A DNA stretch of 64,000 bases from Sphingomonas turrisvirgatae (GTDB lineage: Bacteria > Pseudomonadota > Alphaproteobacteria > Sphingomonadales > Sphingomonadaceae). Position 1 is the first letter of the stretch. Every line of letters starts with the position of its first letter. The DNA lies in the NCBI RefSeq assembly GCF_001721295.1, contig NZ_MDDS01000035.1, forward strand, positions 166,061-230,060, read 5' to 3'. Both the position numbers and the translations under genes were made by a program. Positions 1-8,433 of the stretch are shown here, piece after piece. The notes under the pieces were generated by a model, which worked only from the letters and a program-made list of their open reading frames with translations, was not told the origin of the DNA and did not search any database.

Positions 1-1697
1 CCCTGCGGGCGGAGCGGCAAGCTGTTGTTCGGCACGAAATTGCTCGCGCCCGGTAGGCCGTTGCCCAGCGTCGGCGCGGGCAAAGCGGCGGCGACGGCCT
101 GCGCCTCGGGCTGAGCGCCCGGGATCAGCTGGTCACGCGTGACCGCCTGGCCGGCGGCGACTTCCTCCGCCGTCGCGCTGCCGGCACTGTTCTCAGCCGT
201 GGTCGCGCCCCCGGTTCCGATCGCGCGCGCCTCGACCGTCTCGACCCCGGTGCGGGTGTCTAGGCAGTCGCTGACGCCGCCCGACTGGAAGCAGATCTGG
301 CCGAAGTCACCGCTGGTGCCGTCCTTCTGCTCGCCGGTCAGCCCCGGAATGCCGTTGACCGGCGTGTTGCCGTTCAGGACGTAATAAGCGGGATCGAGCG
401 TGGTTTCCCAGCGCGCGGCATCGGTCCACTGCCCGTCGCCCGCCTTGGCCGCGACATAGTGATACGGGTTGTTCGCCGCGACCCAGTCCCAATAGAGATA
501 GAGCGGCTGATAGAAGCTGACCGTGCCATAGCCATTTGCCGGCTGGCCGTTGAAGAAGCGGGTATAGCCGCCCGACAAGACGCCGATCACGAACTGCTGC
601 GCAAAATTCTGCAGGATCAGCGGACCGCCCGAATCGCCCTGCGAGGTAATGCCCTCACGCGAGGGGCCGCCATTGACGCCCGGACGGGCATTATCACGGA
701 ACGCGTTGAAGTCGAACGGGCTGGCGCCCAGACCGCCGCGACGCGGATCGTCGAAATCGAGGAAATAGAGGTTCTGGGTGAGGCCGTTGGGCGCGCCGCC
801 GAACAGAAAGCCTTCGAACGTCTGCAGGTCGGTAAGCGCGCCCAGGATGTTCTCAGCCGCGCGGCGACGGAAATCGGACCCGCTCGCGCCGGTGGTGCCG
901 GTGCCGTTATTGCCATAGCCGGCGATACCGACATTGTACCCGGTACCCGCAGCGCCGATCGTGCCGTTATTGGTCAGCGGCGAGAACAGCAGCGCCCAGG
1001 TCGGGATGCCAGCAGCCGGCGTGTCGAGCGAGGCCATCGCCACGTCGCCATACAGGAAGGACTGCGCCTCCGGTTCGAGCGACAGCGGATTATAGGCCAC
1101 CCAGTTCACGTTGAAGAACGATTGGGCAAGATTGGTCTGCCAACGTCCGGCCGTGTTGGGGCCGGTGCCGAACAGCCAGCGGACCAGTTCGTCGGTTTCG
1201 CCCGCGGCATTGGCGCGCGTGTTGGTCTCGAACCCGAATGCAATCGGGGTGCCGCCCTGCTGCGAGCCATAGGCTGTCGCGGCGCGGCTGTTGACGCAGT
1301 GCGCGGCGAAAATGACGGTGCGCGGGTTGATCAGCGTGCCGGTGCACAGGCCGACCGATCCGCCGCCATTGTCGATCACCATCTGAGCGATGCCGTTGAT
1401 GTTCACCGGGTCGCGCGCCGTCGTCGGCGTGCCCGGGTTGGCAATCAAGACTTCGGGTTCGGGCGCGACCGGATCGATCCGGATCGTCGTGGGGCCGGGC
1501 TTGTAGCTTTCCCGCAGAACGTCGGCCGAGTTGATCGACATGGCGGTGTCGTGCGCCTCGAGCAACGCGGCGCTGCCGTCGATGCGCGGCAGTGCATTGT
1601 CTGCTTCGTCCGCAAGGGCCGGCTGAACGGCAAGGATGGCCGTAGCCGACAGAAACAGCGACGCGCGAAGACGACGCATGGTGCGAACAGATTTCAT
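1..1697 (-). CDS. Secreted trypsin-like serine protease, probably autotransporter (3' end outside window)
   Basis: An uninterrupted minus-strand frame of 565 codons starts at ATG 1697 and runs off the left edge. An AGGGGG ribosome site lies 6 nt upstream of the start. Residues 1-30 form a signal peptide ending near QPALA. The chymotrypsin-fold triad is readable: His133 in FAAHC, Asp218 in GDVAMASLD, Ser356 in QGDSGGPL. After residue about 400 comes a Gly/Asn/Thr-rich region (NPYHYVAAKAGDG, LNGNTPVNGIPG) that looks like the start of a passenger stalk. In sphingomonads such proteases usually continue into a C-terminal autotransporter barrel, but that part would lie to the left and cannot be seen. 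The protease call is firm; the autotransporter call is inference. Confidence 0.82.
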   Translation of the reverse strand, partial: MKSVRTMRRLRASLFLSATAILAVQPALADEADNALPRIDGSAALLEAHDTAMSINSADVLRESYKPGPTTIRIDPVAPEPEVLIANPGTPTTARDPVNINGIAQMVIDNGGGSVGLCTGTLINPRTVIFAAHCVNSRAATAYGSQQGGTPIAFGFETNTRANAAGETDELVRWLFGTGPNTAGRWQTNLAQSFFNVNWVAYNPLSLEPEAQSFLYGDVAMASLDTPAAGIPTWALLFSPLTNNGTIGAAGTGYNVGIAGYGNNGTGTTGASGSDFRRRAAENILGALTDLQTFEGFLFGGAPNGLTQNLYFLDFDDPRRGGLGASPFDFNAFRDNARPGVNGGPSREGITSQGDSGGPLILQNFAQQFVIGVLSGGYTRFFNGQPANGYGTVSFYQPLYLYWDWVAANNPYHYVAAKAGDGQWTDAARWETTLDPAYYVLNGNTPVNGIPGLTGEQKDGTSGDFGQICFQSGGVSDCLDTRTGVETVEARAIGTGGATTAENSAGSATAEEVAAGQAVTRDQLIPGAQPEAQAVAAALPAPTLGNGLPGASNFVPNNSLPLRPQ

Positions 1698-1850
1698 GCA
1701 AACCCCCTAGAAATGCCGACCGGTTCCCGCCGGTTTCGATTGCCTGCACGCTATGAGCTGGATGCTTGGCGTCAAGGAGGCGGAAAGGGCAAAGGCGCGA
1801 TTGCCGGACGGGCGATGCCGCGGAGCAACAGTATCGTTCGCAACCGAAAC

Positions 1851-1882
1851 GAAAAAGGGCGGCCCCAGCGTGACCGCCCTTT
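1851..1882 (-). terminator. Rho-independent terminator after rpsI
   Basis: On the minus strand a 9-bp perfect stem (AAAGGGCGG at 1874-1882 pairs with CCGCCCTTT at 1854-1862, 11-nt loop) runs into a short T-tract. It sits about 25 nt past the rpsI stop codon. Confidence 0.8.
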
Positions 1883-1904
1883 CCGATTTCCGATCCGATT
1901 GGGA

Positions 1905-2444
1905 TCAGCGCTTCGAGAACTGGAAGCTGCGGCGGGCCTTGGCCTTGCCGTACTTCTTGCGCTCCACCGCGCGACTGTCACGGGTCAGGAACCCGGCAGC
2001 CTTGACCGGCGCGCGCAGCACCGGCTCGAACTTGGTCAGCGCCTGGGCGATGCCGTGCTTCACAGCGCCGGCCTGGCCCGACAGGCCGCCGCCCTTGACG
2101 GTGCAGACGACGTCATACTGGCCGTCACGCTCGGCGACGCCGAACGGCTGGTTGATGACGAGACGCAGCGTCGGACGCGCGAAATAGACTTCCTGATCGC
2201 GGCCGTTGATCGTGATCTTGCCCGAGCCGGGCTTCAGCCACACGCGGGCAACGGCGTCCTTGCGACGGCCGGTCGCATAGGCGCGGCCATAGGCGTCGAG
2301 TTCCTGCTGGCGCAGCGGCGCCGGCTCGACCACCGGAGCGCCCGAGAGATAGGCGTCGGCACTGGTCGATTCAGTTGCGGCGTCGGTCTGCGCACCGGCA
2401 GCGACGGCGCCGAGATCGGCGAGGGACTGGCGATTGTCGGACAT
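1905..2444 (-). CDS. rpsI: 30S ribosomal protein S9
   Basis: This 179-residue protein of the small ribosomal subunit has the conserved S9 body from about residue 52 ([18 protein letters not shown]) and the basic tail ending [17 protein letters not shown], which reaches the P-site tRNA. S9 is usually about 130 residues; here about 50 extra N-terminal residues (Ala/Asp/Glu-rich) precede the body, an extension seen in some alphaproteobacteria. Its ATG overlaps the rplM stop by one base (TAATG), so the two are translationally coupled in the usual rplM-rpsI operon. A clear terminator follows. Confidence 0.97.
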   Translation of the reverse strand: MSDNRQSLADLGAVAAGAQTDAATESTSADAYLSGAPVVEPAPLRQQELDAYGRAYATGRRKDAVARVWLKPGSGKITINGRDQEVYFARPTLRLVINQPFGVAERDGQYDVVCTVKGGGLSGQAGAVKHGIAQALTKFEPVLRAPVKAAGFLTRDSRAVERKKYGKAKARRSFQFSKR

Positions 2445-2923
2445 TATGCGCCCACCTTGTTCTTGCGGCTCATGCCGGCGATGTCGAGGACCTGCGGGTT
2501 CTGCGCTTCGTGCGGATGCTCGGCGCCCTTGTAGATGCGCAGGTTGCGCATCTGCTGACGGCCCAGCGGCCCGCGTGGGATCATGCGCTCGACGGCCTTT
2601 TCCAGCACGCGCTCGGGGAAGCGGCCTTCCAGCACCTTGGCTGCGGTCACTTCCTTGATGCCGCCAGCATAACCGGTGTGCTTGTAATACACCTTGTCGG
2701 CCAGCTTCTTGCCGGTGAAGCGAACCTTGTCGGCGTTGATGACGATGACATTGTCGCCGCAATCGACGTGCGGGGTGAAGCTCGTCTTGTGCTTACCGCG
2801 CAGCACGTTGGCGATCACGACCGCCGCGCGACCGACCACCAGACCTTCGGCATCGACGATATGCCACTTCTTCTCCACCTCAGCCGGCTTTACCGACTTG
2901 GTGGTCTTCATCAGCGCCTTCAT
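2444..2923 (-). CDS. rplM: 50S ribosomal protein L13
   Basis: This 159-residue large-subunit protein carries L13 landmarks: [15 protein letters not shown] near the N-terminus, [22 protein letters not shown], and [21 protein letters not shown] chose ATG 2923 because AGAGGTC lies 8 nt upstream; the frame is open further upstream to 3016, but that part has no L13 similarity. A second Met four codons later (2911) is possible. It is the first gene of the rplM-rpsI operon, and its promoter must lie in the 144 nt before cutA's stop. Confidence 0.97.
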   Translation of the reverse strand: MKALMKTTKSVKPAEVEKKWHIVDAEGLVVGRAAVVIANVLRGKHKTSFTPHVDCGDNVIVINADKVRFTGKKLADKVYYKHTGYAGGIKEVTAAKVLEGRFPERVLEKAVERMIPRGPLGRQQMRNLRIYKGAEHPHEAQNPQVLDIAGMSRKNKVGA

Positions 2924-3067
2924 GGAGCTTTGACCTCTTTGAACGAGTGACGCCGCCCCAGATGGAGCGGCGCGAACGGCGGTCAAATGACGAAATGCGA
3001 GTCGAAAGTCAAGCAAACCGCCGCTTTGCTGACGGGTATCATGATACCATGACGATCGATGGGACTG

Positions 3068-3382
3068 TCAGCGAGTAGCTTCCGCCACCCAGGCAGCCAG
3101 CGCGTCGCCCCCGGCTGCCGGCCAGATCTCGATCGCCGGAAGGTCGTAGCTGTGCAGGGCGGCGATGCCGTCGGCCAGCTCGCGCGCCAGCGCCGGGGTC
3201 GTCTTGAACAGCGCGCGATGTTCGTCGGCCGCCTCGACCCGCCCCTGCCAGCGATAGATGGAGCGACACGGACCCAGCAGGTTGACGCAGGCGGCCAGGC
3301 GCCGCTCGACCATCGCGCGCCCGATCCGCTCCGCCTCGGCCGCATCGGCGAAGGTCGCGTGGACGAGTGCGATGTCGCTCAC
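3068..3382 (-). CDS. cutA: CutA-type divalent cation tolerance protein
   Basis: A 104-residue protein of normal CutA length. It has the family's patterned core: ALVHATFADAAEAERIGRAMVERRLAACVNLLG, then YRWQGRVEA and the C-terminal WVAEATR. CutA forms compact trimers and was linked genetically to copper tolerance, but its biochemical role is unsettled. The start is GTG (3382), and it lies inside a 23-bp sequence that is repeated 35 bp upstream across the ctaA stop codon. ctaA is upstream on the same strand, with only about 30 nt between them, so co-transcription is likely. Confidence 0.9.
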   Translation of the reverse strand: MSDIALVHATFADAAEAERIGRAMVERRLAACVNLLGPCRSIYRWQGRVEAADEHRALFKTTPALARELADGIAALHSYDLPAIEIWPAAGGDALAAWVAEATR

Positions 3383-3422
3383 CGCGAACTCGCGCGAGCG
3401 AGTGCGATGCCGCTCACCGCGA
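3365..3422. repeat. Imperfect 23-bp tandem duplication at the ctaA/cutA junction
   Basis: Copies at 3365-3387 and 3400-3422 differ by one base (GAGTGCGATGTCGCTCACC against GAGTGCGATGCCGCTCACC at their start) and are offset by 35 bp. One copy carries the cutA GTG start; the other carries the last codons and TGA of ctaA. Confidence 0.85.
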
Positions 3423-4448
3423 GCCGGCCCGCCGTCCGATGCTGTGCGCGCCCCAGGCGGTTGCCGCCACGACCAGCGCGCCGACCGTCTGGTGGAGGAC
3501 CGCAGTATGGATCTCCACCGCGCTCATGACCGTGGCGATGCCAAGCAGGATCTGCGTGCCGAACGCGGCATGGATCGCGATCGATGCGCGTCGGTCGCCC
3601 GCCGCCTTGGCCCGCCGCGCGAGCACGATCAGCGCGGCGACGGCGACCCACGCCCACCAGCGATGGATCCAGTGGATCATCGCCGGATCGTTGAGGATCG
3701 CGTCGATGGGCGTGCGCACGCCGAGCACTTCCGACGGGAAGAACTTGCCGTTCATCAGCGGCCATTGATCGGTGACGAGGCCGGCGTTGAGCCCTGCGGT
3801 GAACGCGCCGAACGCCAGCTGGATCGTCAGGATCGCGCCTGCGATCCATGCAACCCCGGTCAGCCGTGCCGGCCGCGCACCGGGATCCCGCGAAAGGCCG
3901 CGCAGGTCGAGTGCGGTCCAGACCAGCGCTGCGAGGATGAAGAGCGCCAGGAGCAGATGTGCGGCAAGGCGGAAGTGGCTGACATCGGTGCGATCGGCAA
4001 GGCCCGAGGTCACCATCCACCAGCCGATCACCCCCTGTAGCCCACCGAGCAGCAGCAATGCCGTCAACCGCACGCCATAGCCGCGCGGGATAGCGCGCCG
4101 CATGGCGAACCACAGCAACGGGAGCGCGAAGGCGAGCCCGATCAGGCGCCCGATTAGGCGGTGCAGATACTCCCAGAAATAGATGCCCTTGAACGCCTCC
4201 AGCGTCATCCCCTGGTTGATCTGCTGATATTCGGGGATGCGCTTGTACTTTTCGAACTCGGCCGCCCAGGCAGCTTCGCTGAGCGGCGGCAGCGTGCCGG
4301 TCACCACTTTCCATTCGGTGATCGACAAGCCCGATTCGGTCAGTCGCGTGATGCCGCCCACGGCGACCATCAGGACGATCAGTGCGGCGACGGCGAACAG
4401 CCAGTTGGAGATGGCACGCGGGCGGATGGGGTAACGAAACTCGGACAC
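3414..4448 (-). CDS. ctaA: Heme A synthase (CtaA/COX15 family)
   Basis: A 344-residue inner-membrane protein with about eight hydrophobic segments. It oxidises the C8 methyl of heme O to the formyl group of heme A, needed by aa3-type cytochrome oxidases. Family marks include GGITRLTESGLSITEWK near the first helix, FWEYLHRLIGRLIGLAF with a heme-ligand His, SHFRLAAHLLLAL, WIHRWWAWVAV and VLHQTVGALVV. This is the longer alphaproteobacterial/mitochondrial (COX15-like) form. The gene starts at ATG 4448, divergent from the Zur-controlled operon, and probably continues into cutA. Confidence 0.93.
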   Translation of the reverse strand: MSEFRYPIRPRAISNWLFAVAALIVLMVAVGGITRLTESGLSITEWKVVTGTLPPLSEAAWAAEFEKYKRIPEYQQINQGMTLEAFKGIYFWEYLHRLIGRLIGLAFALPLLWFAMRRAIPRGYGVRLTALLLLGGLQGVIGWWMVTSGLADRTDVSHFRLAAHLLLALFILAALVWTALDLRGLSRDPGARPARLTGVAWIAGAILTIQLAFGAFTAGLNAGLVTDQWPLMNGKFFPSEVLGVRTPIDAILNDPAMIHWIHRWWAWVAVAALIVLARRAKAAGDRRASIAIHAAFGTQILLGIATVMSAVEIHTAVLHQTVGALVVAATAWGAHSIGRRAGSR

Positions 4449-4499
4449 GCGGGCGGTTTATTCCTTCGCAAGCACAAAAGCCAGCCGCGGGCGCTCCAT

Positions 4500-4512
4500 G
4501 TTATATTGTAAC
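4500..4512. promoter_or_regulatory. Zur box in front of the merC-like/zur operon
   Basis: GTTATATTGTAAC is a near-perfect 13-bp palindrome and matches the known Zur operator pattern GTTATAATATAAC at 11 of 13 positions. It lies 29 nt before the merC-like start and 52 nt before the divergent ctaA start. Autoregulation of zur is the natural inference. Confidence 0.75.
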
Positions 4513-4541
4513 TTCAGAAATGCAGGTCTATATCCCGGTTC

Positions 4542-4925
4542 ATGGCAGCCGTTTTCGCCCCGCGTTTCTGGGAACAGGTGGACACAAGCTTCGATCGTAT
4601 CGCGATCGGGGTGTCGAGCCTGTGCCTCGTTCATTGCGTTACGAGCACGGTGTTGCTGGCGCTGATGAGCGCGGCTGGCGCCTTGCTGCACCCGATGATT
4701 CACGAGATCGGACTGGGCCTTGCCATCCTGTTCGGGGTCGTGGCGCTGGGGCGCGGCATCTTCATGCATGGCTATATGATGCCGGCCGCGGTCGGCGCAT
4801 TCGGACTGGGCATGATGGCTGGCGCGCTCTCGCTGCCGCATGGCAGCCAGGAGATCCTGTGGACGATCATCGGCGTCCTGGTGCTGGCGCTGGGCCACGA
4901 TCTCAATCGCCGGGCGACTTACTGA
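4542..4925 (+). CDS. MerC-domain membrane protein
   Basis: A 127-residue protein with four predicted membrane helices. It opens with FDRIAIGVSSLCLVHCVTSTVLLAL, where the Cys-x3-Cys pair matches the metal-binding pair of MerC mercury transporters. No mer genes are near. Instead it lies 42 nt upstream of a zur-like gene and behind a Zur box, so a role in zinc or other metal handling is more likely than mercury resistance. That functional assignment is inference from context; the MerC fold call rests on the Cys motif, size and hydropathy. Confidence 0.8.
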   Translation: MAAVFAPRFWEQVDTSFDRIAIGVSSLCLVHCVTSTVLLALMSAAGALLHPMIHEIGLGLAILFGVVALGRGIFMHGYMMPAAVGAFGLGMMAGALSLPHGSQEILWTIIGVLVLALGHDLNRRATY

Positions 4926-4966
4926 TCCAACCGGCGGCGCTTGCTGCAACCGGTCGGCAGGCTTAC

Positions 4967-5449
4967 ATGCCATCCATGCGCGCTCATCCGTCAGACGATC
5001 ATCGGCATCACGAGCATCACGGCTCCGACCTGACCCATGCCGCCCAGGCGACGCTGGAAAAGGCCGGCGAGCAGTGGACGAACATGCGCGCGGTGATCTT
5101 CGAGGCGCTGGCCGGATTCGACAAGCCTGCGTCCGCCTATGACATCGCCGAGGCGGTGTCGAAGCGCGAAGGGCGGCGAGTCGCGGCCAACAGCGTCTAT
5201 CGCATCCTGGACCTGTTCGTCGGCGCCAACCTTGCCCGGCGAGTCGAGAGCGCCAACGCCTATGTCGCCAACGCGCATCCCGACTGCCTGCACGACTGCA
5301 TCTTCCTGGTATGCGATTCGTGCGGGAACACGACGCATCTCGACGACGACACGATTACACGGACCGTGCGATCGGCAGCGCAGGGCGCCGGCTTTTCGCC
5401 GGTGCGGCCGGTGATCGAGGTGCGCGGCAAGTGCGCCGACTGCGACTGA
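4967..5449 (+). CDS. zur: Fur-family zinc uptake regulator (Zur)
   Basis: A 160-residue Fur-family repressor. It has a His-rich N-terminus (HPSDDHRHHEHHGSD), then the winged helix (WTNMRAVIFEALAGFDKPASAYDIAEAV, NSVYRILDLFVGANLARRVES), then the metal-binding dimer domain with HPDCLHDC, CDSCGNTTHLDDD and a C-terminal CADCD. The two CxxC pairs are the structural zinc site. I chose ATG 4967; a second in-frame ATG at 4976 is possible. Partnership with a MerC-like gene and a GTTATATTGTAAC box supports Zur over Fur. With Zn bound it should repress this operon. Confidence 0.9.
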   Translation: MPSMRAHPSDDHRHHEHHGSDLTHAAQATLEKAGEQWTNMRAVIFEALAGFDKPASAYDIAEAVSKREGRRVAANSVYRILDLFVGANLARRVESANAYVANAHPDCLHDCIFLVCDSCGNTTHLDDDTITRTVRSAAQGAGFSPVRPVIEVRGKCADCD

Positions 5450-5563
5450 ACCGTCGCGAATTCACCGATTTCTCAGGATTTCGTCATGACCTTCCGTTCG
5501 CGGCCGGCGCATGTCGGCACGGTCGCAATCGACACTGGATTTCACCTGGAGTAAGTGCCGTCG

Positions 5564-7489
5564 ATGGCCGATCTTCCAAGCACGCCCCTGCTCGACACCG
5601 TCGATACCCCGTTTGACCTGCGCAAGCTCAAGCCCGAACAGCTGCGACAGTTGGCGGACGAACTGCGCGCCGAGACGATCAGCGCGGTCGGCACGACCGG
5701 GGGCCATCTGGGTTCCGGACTGGGCGTCGTCGAGCTGACCGTCGCCATCCATTATGTCTTCAACACGCCCGACGACCGGCTGGTGTGGGACGTGGGCCAT
5801 CAATGCTATCCCCACAAGATCCTGACCGGACGCCGGGATCGCATCCGCACGCTGCGCCAGGGCGGCGGCCTGTCCGGCTTCACCAAGCGCAGCGAGAGCG
5901 AATATGATCCGTTCGGCGCGGCGCATTCGTCCACCTCGATCTCGGCCGCATTGGGCTTTGCGGTGGCGAACAAGCTGAACGACAAGCCCGGGCGCGGCAT
6001 CGCGGTGATCGGCGACGGATCGATGAGCGCCGGCATGGCGTACGAGGCGATGAACAACGCCGAGCAGGCCGGCAATCGCCTGGTCGTGATCCTGAACGAC
6101 AATGACATGTCGATCGCGCCGCCGGTCGGCGGTCTGTCGGCCTATCTCGCGCGCGTCGTCTCGAGTTCGGAATATCTCGGGCTGCGCAATCTGGCGAGCA
6201 AGGTCGTGCGCAAGCTGTCGCGCCGGGTCCACAGCGCGACGGCCAAAGCCGAGGAATATGCCCGCGGCATGGTGACCGGCGGGACGCTCTTCGAGGAGCT
6301 GGGCTTTTATTATGTTGGCCCGATCGACGGCCATAATCTCGACCATCTGATCCCGGTGCTTGAAAATGTGCGCGACGCCAAGGAAGGCCCGGTGCTGGTG
6401 CATGTCGTGACCAAGAAGGGCAAAGGCTATGCCCCGGCCGAAGCCGCCGCCGACAAATATCACGGCGTGCAGAAGTTCGACGTCATCACCGGCGCGCAGA
6501 CGAAGGCGCCGCCGGGACCGCCGCAATATCAGAACGTGTTCGGCGAAACGCTGGCGAAGCTGGCCGATACCGACGAGCGGATCGTCGCGATCACCGCCGC
6601 CATGCCGTCGGGCACCGGGGTGGACAAGTTCGCCAAGGCGCACCCCACGCGCGCTTTCGACGTGGGCATCGCCGAACAGCATGCGGTGACCTTTGCCGCT
6701 GGCCTGGCGGCGCAAGGGATGCGGCCATTCTGCGCGATCTACTCGACCTTCCTGCAGCGCGCCTATGACCAGGTGGTCCATGACGTCGCGATCCAGAACC
6801 TGCCGGTGCGCTTCGCGATCGATCGCGCGGGGCTGGTCGGCGCCGATGGCGCGACTCATGCGGGTAGTTTCGACGTCACCTATTTGGCCACCCTCCCCAA
6901 TTTCGTGGTGATGGCTCCCGCGGACGAGGCCGAGCTGGTCCACATGACCAGAACCGCCGCCGAGCATGACAGTGGTCCGATCGCGCTTCGCTATCCGCGG
7001 GGCAACGGCACCGGCGTCGCGCTGCCCGCTACGCCCGAAGTGCTGGAGATCGGCAAGGGGCGCGTCGTGCGCGAAGGCAAGAAGGTCGCTATCCTGTCGC
7101 TCGGCACGCGCCTGGGTGAGGCATTGAAGGCGGCCGACACGCTCGATGCCAAGGGGCTGTCGACCACCGTCGCCGACCTGCGTTTCGCCAAACCGCTGGA
7201 CGAGGCGCTGATCCGGCGGCTGCTGACCACGCACGAAGTGGCGGTGACGATCGAGGAGAATGCCGTCGGCGGCCTTGGCGCGCATGTCCTGACGCTGGCA
7301 AGCGATGCCGGGCTGATCGACGCCGGGCTGAAGCTGCGCACGATGCGCCTGCCCGACATCTTCCAGGACCAGGACAAGCCGGAACTGCAATATGACGAGG
7401 CGCGGCTGAATGCCGAGCATATCGTCGACACCGTGCTGAACGCGCTGCGCTGGAACGAGCATGAAGTGACCGGCGGCGCGCGGGCCTGA
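5564..7489 (+). CDS. dxs: 1-deoxy-D-xylulose-5-phosphate synthase
   Basis: A 641-residue, full-length Dxs that condenses pyruvate and glyceraldehyde-3-phosphate, the first step of the MEP isoprenoid pathway. The TPP domain shows [31 protein letters not shown], the GDG motif [19 protein letters not shown] and [13 protein letters not shown]. The pyrimidine domain has [18 protein letters not shown], and the transketolase C-domain has [15 protein letters not shown]. Two starts are possible: GTG 5555 (3 nt after GGAG) and ATG 5564 (12 nt after it); I list the ATG. A perfect 11-bp hairpin spans the stop codon. Confidence 0.96.
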   Translation: MADLPSTPLLDTVDTPFDLRKLKPEQLRQLADELRAETISAVGTTGGHLGSGLGVVELTVAIHYVFNTPDDRLVWDVGHQCYPHKILTGRRDRIRTLRQGGGLSGFTKRSESEYDPFGAAHSSTSISAALGFAVANKLNDKPGRGIAVIGDGSMSAGMAYEAMNNAEQAGNRLVVILNDNDMSIAPPVGGLSAYLARVVSSSEYLGLRNLASKVVRKLSRRVHSATAKAEEYARGMVTGGTLFEELGFYYVGPIDGHNLDHLIPVLENVRDAKEGPVLVHVVTKKGKGYAPAEAAADKYHGVQKFDVITGAQTKAPPGPPQYQNVFGETLAKLADTDERIVAITAAMPSGTGVDKFAKAHPTRAFDVGIAEQHAVTFAAGLAAQGMRPFCAIYSTFLQRAYDQVVHDVAIQNLPVRFAIDRAGLVGADGATHAGSFDVTYLATLPNFVVMAPADEAELVHMTRTAAEHDSGPIALRYPRGNGTGVALPATPEVLEIGKGRVVREGKKVAILSLGTRLGEALKAADTLDAKGLSTTVADLRFAKPLDEALIRRLLTTHEVAVTIEENAVGGLGAHVLTLASDAGLIDAGLKLRTMRLPDIFQDQDKPELQYDEARLNAEHIVDTVLNALRWNEHEVTGGARA

Positions 7490-7501
7490 GCGCGCCGCCG
7501 G
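7470..7501. terminator. Perfect hairpin spanning the dxs stop codon
   Basis: CCGGCGGCGCG (7470-7480) pairs exactly with CGCGCCGCCGG (7491-7501) around a 10-nt loop that contains the TGA stop of dxs. It lies between two convergent genes. There is no T-tract, so it may slow transcription or protect RNA ends rather than act as a classical terminator. Confidence 0.55.
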
Positions 7502-7517
7502 CACTGGACGCGGGAGC

Positions 7518-8186
7518 CTAGTTCGCGCCCAGATAGTGCCGCTGCGCCGCGTCGGTCGCGTTGACCGCCAGCAAGCGATGCGCCTCGACCGGCGTGGCGC
7601 GGCCACGGCGATCGGTGGCCGTGTCGAGCACCCGGTCGAGCAACGCCTGCCCCTCGCTCCACCAGCCAAGGTCGCTGTCGGCGTTGAGATGCCCTTGCGG
7701 CCCGGCATCGACGAACACGCTGCCCCAATTGGCCGCCAGATTTCGTGCGTGATCGATCCCTACCCAGGGATCATCGCTGCTCGCCACCAAGATCGACGGG
7801 AATGGCAGCGGATTGGCCGGCGAAGGCGAAAAGGCGCGCAATGCCTCATGCGATCCGCCATCGACATCGGCCGGTGCCACCAGCAGCGCGCCGGCAACCG
7901 GCGTGCCATAGGTCTGGCCGGCAAGTTCCGCCCACCAGGCGACGGCAAGGCATCCTAGGCTGTGGGCGGCAAGAACGACCGGCCCTTCCGCCTCGCGGAT
8001 CGCCTGGTCGAGCTTCGTCACCCAGCTGTTGCGATGCGGCGTATGCCACATGCCAAGCTCGACTCGCCGCGTGTCGGGTCGCGCGCTTTCCCACAAGGTC
8101 TGCCAGTGCGAGGGACCCGAGCCACCCAGGCCCGGGACGGTCAGGACGATCGGTGCATTCACGTCATGGCTCGAGAAGATGGACAT
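7518..8186 (-). CDS. Small serine alpha/beta hydrolase (RBBP9/YdeN type)
   Basis: A 222-residue cytosolic protein. The first strand ends VLTVPGLGGSGPSHWQTLWE, the nucleophile elbow is AHSLGC (Ser in GxSxG-like form), the acid region is ASSDDPWVGIDHA, and the catalytic His is in AGPQGHLNADSDLGWW. This is the RBBP9/YdeN layout of small serine hydrolases, whose substrates are mostly unknown. I chose ATG 8186 because AAAGGA lies about 8 nt upstream; the frame is open to 8384, but that stretch overlaps the hppD control region. It is convergent with dxs and divergent from hppD. Confidence 0.85.
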   Translation of the reverse strand: MSIFSSHDVNAPIVLTVPGLGGSGPSHWQTLWESARPDTRRVELGMWHTPHRNSWVTKLDQAIREAEGPVVLAAHSLGCLAVAWWAELAGQTYGTPVAGALLVAPADVDGGSHEALRAFSPSPANPLPFPSILVASSDDPWVGIDHARNLAANWGSVFVDAGPQGHLNADSDLGWWSEGQALLDRVLDTATDRRGRATPVEAHRLLAVNATDAAQRHYLGAN

Positions 8187-8363
8187 GCCACTGTTCCTTT
8201 GTCCGACGACTCCATGACCCGAACATATTCCCAGCGATCTACTAGGCAATGAAGATTGCGTTGAGTGGGTAGTTGGCTGCGATTGTGCGCCCCCCCGCCC
8301 TACGACGCTCGCGCGGTTATGAACCTCGATCCCGTCCCAAGCGTTGACGACAGACTGGCATAT

Positions 8364-8391
8364 GCATTTGGTATCAATTGACACTAAATGC
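8364..8391. promoter_or_regulatory. 28-bp inverted repeat upstream of hppD (operator candidate)
   Basis: The left arm GCATTTGGTATCAA and right arm TTGACACTAAATGC are mirror halves with only two mismatched pairs, centred on AATT at 8376-8379. It lies 43 nt before the hppD ATG. Its form suits a MarR- or Lrp-type regulator of tyrosine catabolism; the regulator itself is not in the window. Confidence 0.7.
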
Positions 8392-8433
8392 GGCAGGCCC
8401 TATCGTGCCGGTGGACAGACGGAGCAGCTTGCC

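Noticed and set aside
459..2534. Long plus-strand open frame (691 codons) opposite the protease and rpsI
   Set aside because: It is an Arg/Ala-rich shadow of the minus-strand genes; the ribosomal protein and protease motifs are clear on the other strand.
5462..7708. 748-codon minus-strand open frame opposite dxs
   Set aside because: Shadow; dxs is full length with all TPP and transketolase motifs.
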